Origin: Methanobacterium sp.
GTDB taxonomy: Archaea > Methanobacteriota > Methanobacteria > Methanobacteriales > Methanobacteriaceae
NCBI GenBank assembly: GCA_039666455.1
Contig: JAVSLW010000032.1
Span: 1 to 28,284 of the forward strand
Direction: 5' to 3'
DNA length: 28,284 nt
Below the pieces are notes generated by a model. The model saw only the letters and a program-made list of their open reading frames with translations, had not been told where the DNA came from and searched no databases. The position numbers and the translations under genes are program-made. Numbering within the stretch: position 1 is the stretch's first letter; each line of letters starts with the position of its first letter. This document shows positions 10,165 through 18,655 of this stretch, piece by piece.

Positions 10165-11328
10165 TTATTCCAGTTGGCTGACCCAGTTTGATATATCAGG
10201 AACTTCTGTGGTCATATATTCTTTTGTAAATGTTTCTCCAATTTCTCTAAGCATTTTCACTGATTGAGGGTGAAGCATCATAAAAATATCCACGCCGCAA
10301 AGCATCAGCGTTAGCCCGGTTACAATTTCCCAGATTGGTCCCCGGTAATCTGTTGGTCCCCATTCCTCTTTTTTCATCCATGCTTCACGAGATCCCCATG
10401 CATTAGTTGTTCCAGAAGACATAGGCATCTGTAAATCTGTATCTCCCTTAAGTGCGGCCAGTCTTGTTCTGGTTATAACATCTATTGAAAATTCAATACC
10501 ATAACCAAGTGCACATGTTGTTGGGTCCATTACGATGTCATTTTGGGTTAATCCTTCCTTCATAAGGTACTTGTTAAGTGTTTTCTGCATGTTTATATCA
10601 GTGATCGCCCATGAAAGAACAGCGTGATTGTAATCTACTGCTGCTTTTGCAACTTTTCTGTAGTCAAGGTCAAGGTTAGCTGATGCAAGAAGACATCTTT
10701 CATCTTCTGCAGCTGCAGCAGCTGCTTCAAGCACGATCGGATCCTTTTGAGGGTCCCCTGAAGCACCTATTACAAGAGGCACATCTACAGCCTGCAGTAC
10801 TTCTTCAATATCTGCTGCAGCTTCCCTTGGAGTTTTATCCATGACCTTTGGACCTGTTCCAATAAGGTGTATTGTCACCATGTTTGCACCAAATTTTTTA
10901 ACCGCCTTTTTAGCCCAATCTCCAGGGTGCTCCATCACATCTTCAAAATGCTCTCTTATTGGTCTTGGTAGTCCAGGCATCGGAATATCAAAAACATCGA
11001 AAGTTACAACTGGAGGATTTGGTTGCGGTTCTTCAAATCGGTATAGTGCTTTCTGTCCCCCTAAAAATACTGGTTTTCTTGAACCAGCGCCGAGTTGAAC
11101 TTCTGCTACTTCACCCTGGTAATCATGAATTGGAGGCTTAAATTCTTCAGCCACTATTGCTTCTTTGACAATCTCAGCCTGTTGAACCTGCTTTTGGACC
11201 TGCCCGACAACTTGCTGGACTGCAGGCATTAAATGCAGTTCAAGTTCTTCAAAATCCATTCTAAACTCATTTAATTCTATAGTATCTGTGTTTTCAAGCA
11301 GTTTAAGAAGTTGTGCTATTTTATCCAT
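10165..11328 (-). CDS. cdhD: Acetyl-CoA decarbonylase/synthase delta subunit (corrinoid protein, small subunit)
   Basis: CdhD pairs with CdhE to form the corrinoid methyl carrier of the ACDS complex. The 387-residue length is near the family norm. An N-terminal helical, glutamine-rich segment (residues 35-60, VVGQVQKQVQQAE) precedes a TIM barrel. Recognisable blocks are VTFDVFDIPMPGLPRPIREH, MVTIHLIGTGP, PLVIGASGDPQKDP, DIVMDPTTCALGYGIE and MPMSSGTTNAWGSREAW. A GGATGTGGG ribosome site precedes ATG 11328. The gene sits 37 bp after the nickel ATPase gene and 15 bp before cdhE in one operon. Confidence 0.95.
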   Translation of the reverse strand: MDKIAQLLKLLENTDTIELNEFRMDFEELELHLMPAVQQVVGQVQKQVQQAEIVKEAIVAEEFKPPIHDYQGEVAEVQLGAGSRKPVFLGGQKALYRFEEPQPNPPVVTFDVFDIPMPGLPRPIREHFEDVMEHPGDWAKKAVKKFGANMVTIHLIGTGPKVMDKTPREAAADIEEVLQAVDVPLVIGASGDPQKDPIVLEAAAAAAEDERCLLASANLDLDYRKVAKAAVDYNHAVLSWAITDINMQKTLNKYLMKEGLTQNDIVMDPTTCALGYGIEFSIDVITRTRLAALKGDTDLQMPMSSGTTNAWGSREAWMKKEEWGPTDYRGPIWEIVTGLTLMLCGVDIFMMLHPQSVKMLREIGETFTKEYMTTEVPDISNWVSQLE

Positions 11329-11365
11329 TTACCCACATCCTTTATCCATATAATTCTAAAAATCA

Positions 11366-12124
11366 TCACTTTAAATTCAAATCTTTTATTATCTTTGATA
11401 TAGCAGTACCTGCACTGGAATCATCTGGAAGATTAATTAAAGGTTTTCCTTCTAAATCATATTTGGAAACAATTTCGTCTTCATATACTGTTCCAATAAC
11501 ATTTAATCCTGTTTCGCTTACTTTTTTAAGTATTTCATCTTCTTTTCCTGGTTTAACCCTGTTTACAATTAGATATGATTCATCAAAACTTATATCCAGT
11601 TCTTTTGAAAGCTCTCCAATTCTTTGCGCTGTTAAAATACCTCTTTTTGACGTGTCTGTAACTACAAGCATGATATCAACATTTTGAGTAGTTCTTCTGC
11701 TTAAATGTTCAAGGCCTGCCTCTGTATCGATCACTATGAGGTCATAGTTTGATGAAAGTGTTTCGATGATTTTTCGAAGCATGTTATTTACAGCACAGTA
11801 GCATCCACTTCCTTCAGGTCTTCCCATTACCAGAAGGTCAAATTCAGGAGTTTCAATTACAGATCCCATGATTTTATAATCAAGTATGTCCCATTTATTT
11901 GCTTCTTGTGGGATATTACCTGCGGCGGTGTCTTTTTTGAGTTCTTCCCGGACATCACCAACTGTACGCTCTACCTCTATTCCCAGGGCTTCTGGCAGGT
12001 TGGAGTCAGGATCTGCATCTATTGCCAGTATATCTTTATTGCTCCCAGTTAAATATTTGATTAAAAGAGAGGATATAAGTGTTTTTCCTGTTCCTCCTTT
12101 TCCGCTTACTGCTATTATCACCAA
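11366..12124 (-). CDS. cooC: CooC/AcsF-type nickel-insertion ATPase
   Basis: A MinD/NifH-family P-loop ATPase expected to load nickel into the CO dehydrogenase or acetyl-CoA synthase metal clusters. Length is 252 residues. The deviant Walker A is SGKGGTGKT (residues 7-15). Switch/Walker B segments are ILAIDADPD and LIVIDTEAG. The CooC-type metal-binding C108-x-C110 lies in RPEGSGCYCAVNN. It lies between cdhC and cdhD, which fits a dedicated ACDS maturation factor. The start is TTG 12124 or the adjacent GTG 12121. AGGGGT lies 4-7 bp upstream, and GTG has the better spacing. The gap after cdhC is 10 bp. Confidence 0.9.
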   Translation of the reverse strand: MVIIAVSGKGGTGKTLISSLLIKYLTGSNKDILAIDADPDSNLPEALGIEVERTVGDVREELKKDTAAGNIPQEANKWDILDYKIMGSVIETPEFDLLVMGRPEGSGCYCAVNNMLRKIIETLSSNYDLIVIDTEAGLEHLSRRTTQNVDIMLVVTDTSKRGILTAQRIGELSKELDISFDESYLIVNRVKPGKEDEILKKVSETGLNVIGTVYEDEIVSKYDLEGKPLINLPDDSSAGTAISKIIKDLNLK

Positions 12125-12134
12125 TCTACCCCTT

Positions 12135-13523
12135 TTATTTTTTCCTGATTATTACCTTTTCAGCGTAGATTTTTGCGTTTTTAAGTATAATTTTTACTCC
12201 GCCGCCTGCAGGCATTGAAAGTTCTGGAGCATAAGCAACTTGAGCTGAGGGAGCGCCGACCATTCGACCTTCATCTGAAACTTCTTCAACTGTCTCGGAT
12301 TCTACTACTTCCTCTTTTACCTGCTGTAATCTTTCCATTACTGGATGCTCATGTTCTCTTAAGAACTTTCTGATTTCTTTAATGCTTCCTGCATCTTCTT
12401 CAGTTGGAATCTTCCCTATTAAGTCTTCGGGAATGAATTCAGTAAGGGAATCTTTTATTTCCTTCGGCATCCATATTACTCTCCCGTAACCGCCGTCTGC
12501 CTGTAAAAATTTAGGAGATCTCATATATCCCATACTGAGGCCTGTAAATCCTTCTATCTGTTTTCCACCAGAACATTGACCAGCCATTGCTGAAAATGGA
12601 ATTCCAAGTGGAGTTTCTCCTCTAAAGTCACGATCTACAATCCCTATTCCATCAAGTTCAGGTATATAAAACGCTACAGCTTCAAAACATCCGCATGATG
12701 TGTGTGGATATTCAAATACACTGTGCAAATATACTCTATCGACCATACCCTGTGATCTATCTGATACCATGGCATTTACGTCGCTGTATTCTCCTTTTTC
12801 TGTATCTAAAACTTCACCTTTTGTTACTTCAAATATTGGCCCTTCTGGATCCATTTTAGCTGCTGCTCTGCAGTCAAACCAGTTTATAGCCCCACATAGG
12901 GCTGTTCTATCAGGTGTAACCACACAAACATGGCTTGGTGCAAACGATTGACACATTACACAGCCATAAAACACATCAACGTCTTCATCACTTAGTTCCC
13001 TTGCTTTTGCATCACGAACATCATATGCTGCTCTTGCTGTTTCAATGAATGATTCTACATCACTTTCTTCTGTAAATACACTTACAGCTATCTTTTCTAT
13101 TATGGGGAACTCTTCTTTAAGGAGAATTGAAAGTGCCTTTGCAAGGTGTTCAAGCTTAAAACCTGCTTCAACAGCCTCTTTACTTACACGGCACCATATC
13201 TGGTCTCTCTGGTTTAGGTGCATAAATCCCTTTACATAGTTACAGAGTTCATGTACCCGTCTCTCTATAACTCCTTCAAGCTCTTTTTCCAGTTTCTCTC
13301 CTTGAATTTGTATAAATATTCCAAAGGGATGTATTTCACCTTCAGACATTTCAGATAACTCTGGCCCTACTACTTCTAATACTCGGTCTTCAATGTCTTC
13401 AGCTACTTGTACAAGCTCTGCGCCAGAAGATTTTGGCCCCGCAAGTTCAACAAACATGTTCGCTGATCTTATACGTTCTCCTTCATGCATTGGACTAACA
13501 TCAACAGGTATATCATCAAACAT
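12135..13523 (-). CDS. cdhC: Acetyl-CoA decarbonylase/synthase beta subunit (acetyl-CoA synthase)
   Basis: CdhC holds the Ni-Ni-4Fe4S A-cluster, where methyl, CO and CoA are joined to acetyl-CoA (the reverse reaction in acetate users). Length is 462 residues. Candidate A-cluster ligands are C188 and C191 (GCVMCQSF), C200, and C277-G-C279 (TSCGCFEA). C210 and C218 flank GAINWFD. The C-terminus has a hinge (VVESETVEEVSDEG) and a short glycine-rich end. As in other archaeal CdhC, the long N-terminal domain of bacterial AcsB is absent. GGAGG lies before ATG 13523. It is the first gene of the visible operon. cdhA and cdhB, for CO dehydrogenase, are not upstream. Confidence 0.96.
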   Translation of the reverse strand: MFDDIPVDVSPMHEGERIRSANMFVELAGPKSSGAELVQVAEDIEDRVLEVVGPELSEMSEGEIHPFGIFIQIQGEKLEKELEGVIERRVHELCNYVKGFMHLNQRDQIWCRVSKEAVEAGFKLEHLAKALSILLKEEFPIIEKIAVSVFTEESDVESFIETARAAYDVRDAKARELSDEDVDVFYGCVMCQSFAPSHVCVVTPDRTALCGAINWFDCRAAAKMDPEGPIFEVTKGEVLDTEKGEYSDVNAMVSDRSQGMVDRVYLHSVFEYPHTSCGCFEAVAFYIPELDGIGIVDRDFRGETPLGIPFSAMAGQCSGGKQIEGFTGLSMGYMRSPKFLQADGGYGRVIWMPKEIKDSLTEFIPEDLIGKIPTEEDAGSIKEIRKFLREHEHPVMERLQQVKEEVVESETVEEVSDEGRMVGAPSAQVAYAPELSMPAGGGVKIILKNAKIYAEKVIIRKK

Positions 13524-13973
13524 TAAATTTCCTCCAGATCATGATTCTATTAATATTTCATTTAAGTCTTTTTTCTCTTAATTTTTCAGGATATTTAAAC
13601 CATTCCCTATTTTCTGCAAATGATGCATCTATCTGATGAAAAAAGTTCAGGTCTTTGCACCACAATTATCACCAAATTATTAATGATTTATAATGATATT
13701 TTAAAATGTGGGCCTTACATTATATAAAGTTTATTATAAAAATTTTGAAAATACGTGATTTATAAGTAATGAACTTTATTTTCACTAAATCACATTCCCA
13801 TTTTATGCATCTTTTTAAGAAGGAGTTATTACAATTTTCAATGAAAACAGGCCTTTAATATTACTTTTTTATTACAATTTTTTAAAAAATCAGGCTTTTA
13901 GTAATACTTACGAAAAGGTTTATATTATAAAAAATAGTAAGTTCTTTTTATAAAATAAAGGAGGATTTAAAGA
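13524..13973. other. 450-bp divergent control region between the ACDS and Ni/Co-uptake operons
   Basis: No gene was found in this AT-rich gap. On the minus strand ACTTTATATAATG (13730 to 13718) is a candidate TATA box for cdhC, giving a start near 13695 and a leader of about 170 nt. On the plus strand the cbiM promoter lies at 13911-13927. Several T-tracts occur at 13860-13885. The length leaves room for metal-responsive control of either operon. Confidence 0.5.
13906..13942 (+). promoter_or_regulatory. cbiM promoter with TATA box flanked by inverted repeat
   Basis: TTTATATTA at 13919-13927, with the purine-rich element CGAAAAGG before it, is a clear archaeal promoter. It predicts a start near 13948. 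ACTTAC at 13906-13911 and GTAAGT at 13937-13942 form a perfect 6-bp inverted repeat that brackets the TATA element. A repressor bound there would block TBP/TFB. The leader holds AAGGAGG at 13957-13963, ending 10 bp before ATG 13974. Confidence 0.5.
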
Positions 13974-14615
13974 ATGCATATACCAGATGGTTTAGTTCCA
14001 TTTCCACAATGGTTAGTTTATTATGCTATATCGTTTATTGCTTTAATTTTAGCCCTAAGATGGGCAAGAAATAATCTTGATGAAAGGTTTATTCCATTAT
14101 TAGCTGTTTTATCTGCAGGTATTTTCGCTATACAGGCTATGAATATTCCCATTCCCTTTGGAACAAGCGGACATATGATGGGAGCAGCTTTAGTGGCAAT
14201 TATATTCGGCAGTCCATGGGCAGCAGTTCTTGTTTTATCAATAGTATTGATACTTCAAGGATTACTGGCAGGAGATGGGGGAATAACTGCCTTAGGCGTG
14301 AATATATTCAACATGGGAGTTGTAGGGGGATTTGCAGGATACTATGGATACAAATCACTTAAAAAGGTTAATAAAAAGTTTGCAGTATTTATTGCAGGAT
14401 GGGCATCAATATTTATAGCTGCAATTGCTGCTGCATTTGAACTTACAGTAGCTGGTGCTTTCCCCCTTGACCTGGGTCTTTTCTATATGGGAGGATTCCA
14501 TGCAATAATTGGGATTATTGAAGGTGCAATTACCTTAGCTGTGGTCTTATCCATACAGAATGTGAGGCCTGATCTATTCTCACTGGAAAGCAAAGGTGGG
14601 GTGCCCTCAAAATGA
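13974..14615 (+). CDS. cbiM: ECF-type nickel/cobalt transporter substrate-binding subunit CbiM/NikM
   Basis: This membrane subunit binds Ni2+ or Co2+ and sets substrate choice in an energy-coupling-factor importer. Length is 213 residues with about six to seven membrane segments. The N-terminus MHIPDG is the family's metal site, using the N-terminal amine and His2. The second histidine block is GTSGHMMGAAL, and AGDGGITALGVNIFNMG is also typical. Sequence alone does not separate nickel from cobalt. A PDGLE-type partner next to it is common in nickel systems, so NikM is an equal possibility. ATG follows AAGGAGG. Its stop overlaps the next start by four bases (ATGA), which implies translational coupling. 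Confidence 0.92.
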   Translation: MHIPDGLVPFPQWLVYYAISFIALILALRWARNNLDERFIPLLAVLSAGIFAIQAMNIPIPFGTSGHMMGAALVAIIFGSPWAAVLVLSIVLILQGLLAGDGGITALGVNIFNMGVVGGFAGYYGYKSLKKVNKKFAVFIAGWASIFIAAIAAAFELTVAGAFPLDLGLFYMGGFHAIIGIIEGAITLAVVLSIQNVRPDLFSLESKGGVPSK

Positions 14616-14917
14616 GTCCTGAAAACAAAAAGTTTCTATTGGGTGGACTTGCAATCGTCATACTAATAGCGGTTCTTGCACCATTTTTAGCATCTTCTAA
14701 TCCAGATGGTTTAGACAGCACCATAGAAAAAGTGATGGAGCATCACCAGACAGATCCCCTTTTGGAATCACCTTTCCCAGACTACACCATTCCTGCTCTT
14801 GGTGAAGAAAATCCTGCAGGTGGAGTGATATCTCTGGTTCTTGGAACTTTACTTGTTCTTGGAATTGCATTTGGTCTGGGTAAGGTTCTTAAAAAGAAAG
14901 ATGAGGGAAGTACATGA
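14612..14917 (+). CDS. PDGLE-domain (CbiN/NikN-type) small transporter subunit
   Basis: A 101-residue protein with two membrane segments (about residues 8-27 and 70-92) and an extracellular loop between them. The loop begins ASSNPDGLDSTIE, the PDGLE signature. It also carries HH (EHHQTDP), which could contact metal. CbiN and NikN-type subunits assist metal loading of CbiM/NikM. The start overlaps the cbiM stop by four bases, so it is made with CbiM. CbiN and NikN are functional analogues, and the PDGLE motif favours the NikN-like label. Confidence 0.85.
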   Translation: MSPENKKFLLGGLAIVILIAVLAPFLASSNPDGLDSTIEKVMEHHQTDPLLESPFPDYTIPALGEENPAGGVISLVLGTLLVLGIAFGLGKVLKKKDEGST

Positions 14918-14956
14918 TTCTTTCTTTATTTTATGATTGGTTGAGGGGAATAAATA

Positions 14957-15736
14957 ATGAATATTTCAAGCATTGAAATGCAGACAAGGAAATCAAGCAC
15001 GCTACATTCATTAGATGGCAGGATAAAAATTATTTCATGCATGTTAATTATTGTGTATGCAGTATACACAACCGCTGTAATTGCGTTATCAGTGATGGAA
15101 CTTTATCTGATAGCGTTAATACTGATGTCTCATATTTCTTTAAGCTATGCCTTTAAAAGGATAGTACTGATTTTGCCGTTTGGAGGAGTAATTGCACTAT
15201 TTCAACTTTTTATCAAAGATGGAACAGTATTATACATGTTACCGTTTGGAATAGAGATCACACAGCAGGGTTTAGATTTTGGTTTACTACTCTTTTCACG
15301 AATAATTATTTGTATTACTGCAATTGTGCTCCTTTCATCTGTAACTCCAATGCAGGAACTTATTAATTCTGCACGTAAACTTGGTGTACCCCGTGAATTT
15401 TCAATGCTTCTAAGTTTAACATTGAGATATCTTTTCTTCTTCTACGAAGAGTTAAGACGTATACACAATGCTCAAAAAACAAGATGTTTTGACATAAGAA
15501 GTAAAAAGACTGCTTATATGTGGAGATTAAGGAAGGTAGGTGAAACTATAGGTATGATGTTCCTTAGATCTTATGAACAGGGCGAAAAAGTATATTTCAG
15601 CATGTTAAGCAGAGGATACTCTGAAAATTCTAATTTATACAAAGATAATGAAAAATTAGATTTGAAAGATTATACATTTATTGCAATCACCATATTATTC
15701 ATAGTGGGGCTGGAAATTACACGTTATGTTATTTAA
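14957..15736 (+). CDS. cbiQ: ECF transporter transmembrane T component CbiQ/NikQ
   Basis: The T component couples ATPase movement to the metal-binding subunit. Length is 259 residues with about five membrane segments. The cytoplasmic coupling motifs are present: SARKLGVPREF near the middle and SRGYSE near residue 225, which contact the ATPases in characterised ECF systems. GAGGGGAA precedes ATG 14957. An ATPase gene (cbiO) normally follows, but here the next gene is convergent and its stop lies only 2 bp away. This subunit therefore expects an ATPase encoded elsewhere. Confidence 0.9.
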   Translation: MNISSIEMQTRKSSTLHSLDGRIKIISCMLIIVYAVYTTAVIALSVMELYLIALILMSHISLSYAFKRIVLILPFGGVIALFQLFIKDGTVLYMLPFGIEITQQGLDFGLLLFSRIIICITAIVLLSSVTPMQELINSARKLGVPREFSMLLSLTLRYLFFFYEELRRIHNAQKTRCFDIRSKKTAYMWRLRKVGETIGMMFLRSYEQGEKVYFSMLSRGYSENSNLYKDNEKLDLKDYTFIAITILFIVGLEITRYVI

Positions 15737-15738
15737 AT

Positions 15739-16815
15739 TTATAGTTGAGGCTCCAGCCTTTTAATCATGAACGCCATGAATCCAACAATCATAGGAAACA
15801 GGAATAAATACAGTACTAAAAGAAGCATTGGAGGAATCACAGGCCCCATAACAGTTGATGCTGCAATTAGCATGATCATGAAAATTACAGGTCCTAAAAT
15901 AGCAACGAACATATATATCATGGTGAATGAATTCAATTTCTGGGCATAATCTTTTAGCTTCATCCTCATTTCATAAGCAGTATCTTCTGCTATAACGTTT
16001 AATGTCCGTGAAAGGTCTCCTCCACTGGATAGAGTTCTTGTTATCTGATAAATTGCTCTTTTTAGACCTTCTGAATTTATACGTTCACTCATATCAACCA
16101 GAGCATTTTCTGTTGTTTCCCCATATCGTATCTCTTCTAAGGTACGTGCAAATTCCTCAGAAAGCGGGCCGTATCCAGATAAAGCCACTGATCTCATACT
16201 TTCATGAAGTCCAAGACCTGCTCTAAGTTCTGTTGCCATCTGCCTTAAAGCAAACGGCAGCTCTCTTGAAGCTTCTGATGAACGTTTTCCGCTTTGAAGT
16301 TTTGGTAAGAAAACAATTATACCTGCCATAAACAGTATGAGCATTCCAAAAATCAGGCCAGTTTCAATTCCAAAACCCATACCTACCATTAAAACCATTA
16401 CAACTACAAATGAAACTGCACCCATACCCATAATCAGTTTAGGGTCTAAACTTTCTTTTTCCTCTTCTTTAAGGATTTCTTCAAGTGCAGCTTTGTGATA
16501 CACATCCATTTTAGCCTTTTCTTCCTTAGATTTATCTTTTTTCTCGTATTTTTTGTCGATGAGTTCTTTAAACATTTGAATCTCATCTTTATCCATCTGC
16601 ATTCTTTCTATGACTCGTGGTGATGTTTTTTGAGGTGCAAATCTCTTGCTTCCAGATCTTGAAATAGATTTCATGTTACCAAGCTTGCCTACAGGAGATT
16701 TAAGGTTACTCAATTTATTTACAGGCTTTTGAACCCCTTCCCCTACCTTTTTACTTGAATCAATTGTTACTCCGCCAATCATGTTAAAAAGTCTTTTCAG
16801 GCTGTCAAATACCAT
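15739..16815 (-). CDS. Type II/IV secretion system F-domain (TadC/PilC-like) membrane platform protein
   Basis: The inner-membrane platform of an archaeal type IV pilus-like machine, working with the ATPase encoded just upstream. Length is 358 residues. A basic, low-complexity cytoplasmic N-terminus of about 115 residues (KSISRSGSKRF, EKKDKSKEEK) precedes two membrane segments (about 125-170). A T2SF domain follows (ELPFALRQMATELRAGLGLHESM, TLSSGGDLSRTL), then two or three C-terminal membrane segments. The gene starts 21 bp after the ATPase stop, so they form one operon. No pilin or prepilin peptidase is visible. It could serve adhesion pili; motility (archaellum) genes are not seen here. Confidence 0.88.
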   Translation of the reverse strand: MVFDSLKRLFNMIGGVTIDSSKKVGEGVQKPVNKLSNLKSPVGKLGNMKSISRSGSKRFAPQKTSPRVIERMQMDKDEIQMFKELIDKKYEKKDKSKEEKAKMDVYHKAALEEILKEEEKESLDPKLIMGMGAVSFVVVMVLMVGMGFGIETGLIFGMLILFMAGIIVFLPKLQSGKRSSEASRELPFALRQMATELRAGLGLHESMRSVALSGYGPLSEEFARTLEEIRYGETTENALVDMSERINSEGLKRAIYQITRTLSSGGDLSRTLNVIAEDTAYEMRMKLKDYAQKLNSFTMIYMFVAILGPVIFMIMLIAASTVMGPVIPPMLLLVLYLFLFPMIVGFMAFMIKRLEPQL

Positions 16816-16836
16816 TTTATCACCACATTATGAAAA

Positions 16837-18618
16837 TTATAATATTTTCTCTAAAACCTCATCCTGGTCTCTATAGTATTCATGTATCCATTTACCGACT
16901 TCACCAATCGATCTGATGTTGTTATCAGCCATGTACTCTAATACCAGTCTTCTTTTTTCTATTTCTTCTTCAATCTCTGTAATACTCATCCCTCTAAGTT
17001 CGGCCATTTTCCGGAGGGTTTGACTGGCAATTCCAACATATTCAACTTTATCAACAACATTATTCCATTCAAATACTCTGTTTAGCTGAACATTACCTTC
17101 TTCCATACCTACAATTTCTGCAACCTCGGTGATTCTCCTTATAGACCCTCCTTCAGGTCTGTACATTCTGTTCTGCATTATTATAAAGTCCAGTGCAGGG
17201 ATCATAATGCTTGGAACATTCATTGGAGGATTTATAAGCCTGGTGATAGTTTCTCTTGCAGTGTTGGAGTGAAGCGTACCAAATCCAGAGTGTCCGGTGT
17301 TTAAAGCTGTAAAAAGAGTTATTGCTTCTCTTCCCCTTACCTCACCTACAATTACACGATCTGGCCTCTGTCTGAGGGAATTTTTAACTAAGGTGTCCAT
17401 GTCCAGTTCTCCCTTTCCTTCAATGTTTGGAGGGCGAGTTTCCATACGCAAAACATGATTGTGGGGAAGCTGCAGCTCTAAAGTATCTTCTATGGTAATT
17501 ATTCGCTCACGCGGAGGTGTAAATGATGTTACAGTATTCAGAGTTGTGGTTTTACCTGAACCAGTACCTCCTGCTATAATAGCATTGCATGGTTTAACTC
17601 CAAGGCCGTCTACACATACCCATAAAAATCCTGCTAAGTGAGGTGAAAGTGTTTTAAAATTAATTAAATCAATTACAGTAAGTGGATCTTTACGGAATTT
17701 ACGTATTGTTAATGTTGATCCATCTGCAGATACGGGGGGGATAGTAGCATTTACCCTTGAACCATCAGCCAGTCTGGCATCCAGAATAGGTGTTTGCTGG
17801 TCTATCCTACGGTTTACCTGTCTTGCAATTACATCTATAATTGCTTTTACATCTGAGTCTTCGTCAAAAACAACATTTGTCTGCATCATCCCAATTTTTC
17901 TGTGATAAACAAAAACAGGCCTGTCGGTACCTATGACCATTATTTCTTCCAGATCATCATCCTTAATCATAGGGTCAAGTTGTGCATATCCAAGCATTTC
18001 CTGAGAAATTTGTGTAGCAAGCTTATCAGTATCTCTAACGCCCTTCATTTTCAGGAATTCTTTAACTTCCTCAATAAAAGAGCTTTCATCAATTTTAAAG
18101 TTTTCACCCTGGGAAACAGCAACATCAACAAGTTTTTCACGTATTTCATTGAGTAATTGTCTTTCACGTCCCGTGAATTTAGGTACGTTAACATTGTAAG
18201 AAGGGATCATGCCATCTTCAACAATTTCTGCCTTTATTCCTCCGGTCATCTTCTTTATCTTTTTAGGCTGTCTTTTGGGTTTAGTTATAACCTTTTCCAC
18301 TGCAGGTTCCCTTCCCATAATAGAGTCCAGCATGTATCCATCTTCATTATCATCAAAAAATAATGACCTTTCTTTTTTACGTTTAATTTCACGGGGAAGA
18401 TATGATTCAGATGATTCATGTTCTTCTACTTTGCTTCTACGATAATAAGAATTTAATTGCAAATCTTCTTCAGCTTCCAATTCTGGAACATATTTAGACT
18501 TTTCAACCGGTTTTTCATAGGTTTTTTCTTCTGATGGTTCTTCATCTTCCTTGTCTACATCACCAGACCCGAATTCTCCTAAAAGATCCCTGAGTATTTC
18601 TTTACGCTTATTTTTCAT
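16837..18618 (-). CDS. Type II/IV secretion system ATPase (GspE/TadA/VirB11-like)
   Basis: A hexameric ATPase expected to drive assembly of type IV pilus-like filaments. Length is 593 residues. The first 130 or so residues are charged and probably disordered. An N-terminal domain (about 145-320) and the RecA-like core follow. Motifs: Walker A GGTGSGKT (350-357), Asp box ERIITIEDTLEL (371-382), Walker B RVIVGEVRG (421-429), His box TGHSGFGTLH (441-450). The motif set and the partner gene fit archaeal PilB/TadA-type ATPases. The start ATG 18618 has AGTGAG upstream and a TATA box near 18645, so the leader is very short. Confidence 0.92.
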   Translation of the reverse strand: MKNKRKEILRDLLGEFGSGDVDKEDEEPSEEKTYEKPVEKSKYVPELEAEEDLQLNSYYRRSKVEEHESSESYLPREIKRKKERSLFFDDNEDGYMLDSIMGREPAVEKVITKPKRQPKKIKKMTGGIKAEIVEDGMIPSYNVNVPKFTGRERQLLNEIREKLVDVAVSQGENFKIDESSFIEEVKEFLKMKGVRDTDKLATQISQEMLGYAQLDPMIKDDDLEEIMVIGTDRPVFVYHRKIGMMQTNVVFDEDSDVKAIIDVIARQVNRRIDQQTPILDARLADGSRVNATIPPVSADGSTLTIRKFRKDPLTVIDLINFKTLSPHLAGFLWVCVDGLGVKPCNAIIAGGTGSGKTTTLNTVTSFTPPRERIITIEDTLELQLPHNHVLRMETRPPNIEGKGELDMDTLVKNSLRQRPDRVIVGEVRGREAITLFTALNTGHSGFGTLHSNTARETITRLINPPMNVPSIMIPALDFIIMQNRMYRPEGGSIRRITEVAEIVGMEEGNVQLNRVFEWNNVVDKVEYVGIASQTLRKMAELRGMSITEIEEEIEKRRLVLEYMADNNIRSIGEVGKWIHEYYRDQDEVLEKIL

Positions 18619-18641
18619 CTAACTCACTTAATGCATGGCTG

Positions 18642-18655
18642 CATATTTATATCAC
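18642..18655. promoter_or_regulatory. Candidate bidirectional TATA element between pilus ATPase and methyltransferase genes
   Basis: CATATTTATATCA reads as a TATA box in both directions. With usual archaeal spacing the plus start would be near 18675 and the minus start near 18624, leaving almost no 5' leader for either gene. Confidence 0.4.

Noticed and set aside
11313..11687. Plus-strand ORF of 124 codons opposite cooC
   Set aside because: Lies opposite the conserved ATPase gene, with low-complexity Ser/Phe composition typical of antisense frames.
13524..13973. Cobalamin riboswitch upstream of the metal importer
   Set aside because: No B12-box-like conserved core was seen, and such riboswitches are rare in archaea; protein-based control is more likely.
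17902..18445. Three plus-strand ORFs opposite the secretion ATPase N-terminal region
   Set aside because: Antisense to a gene with a full set of ATPase motifs; the N-terminal region is low-complexity, which keeps the opposite frames open.
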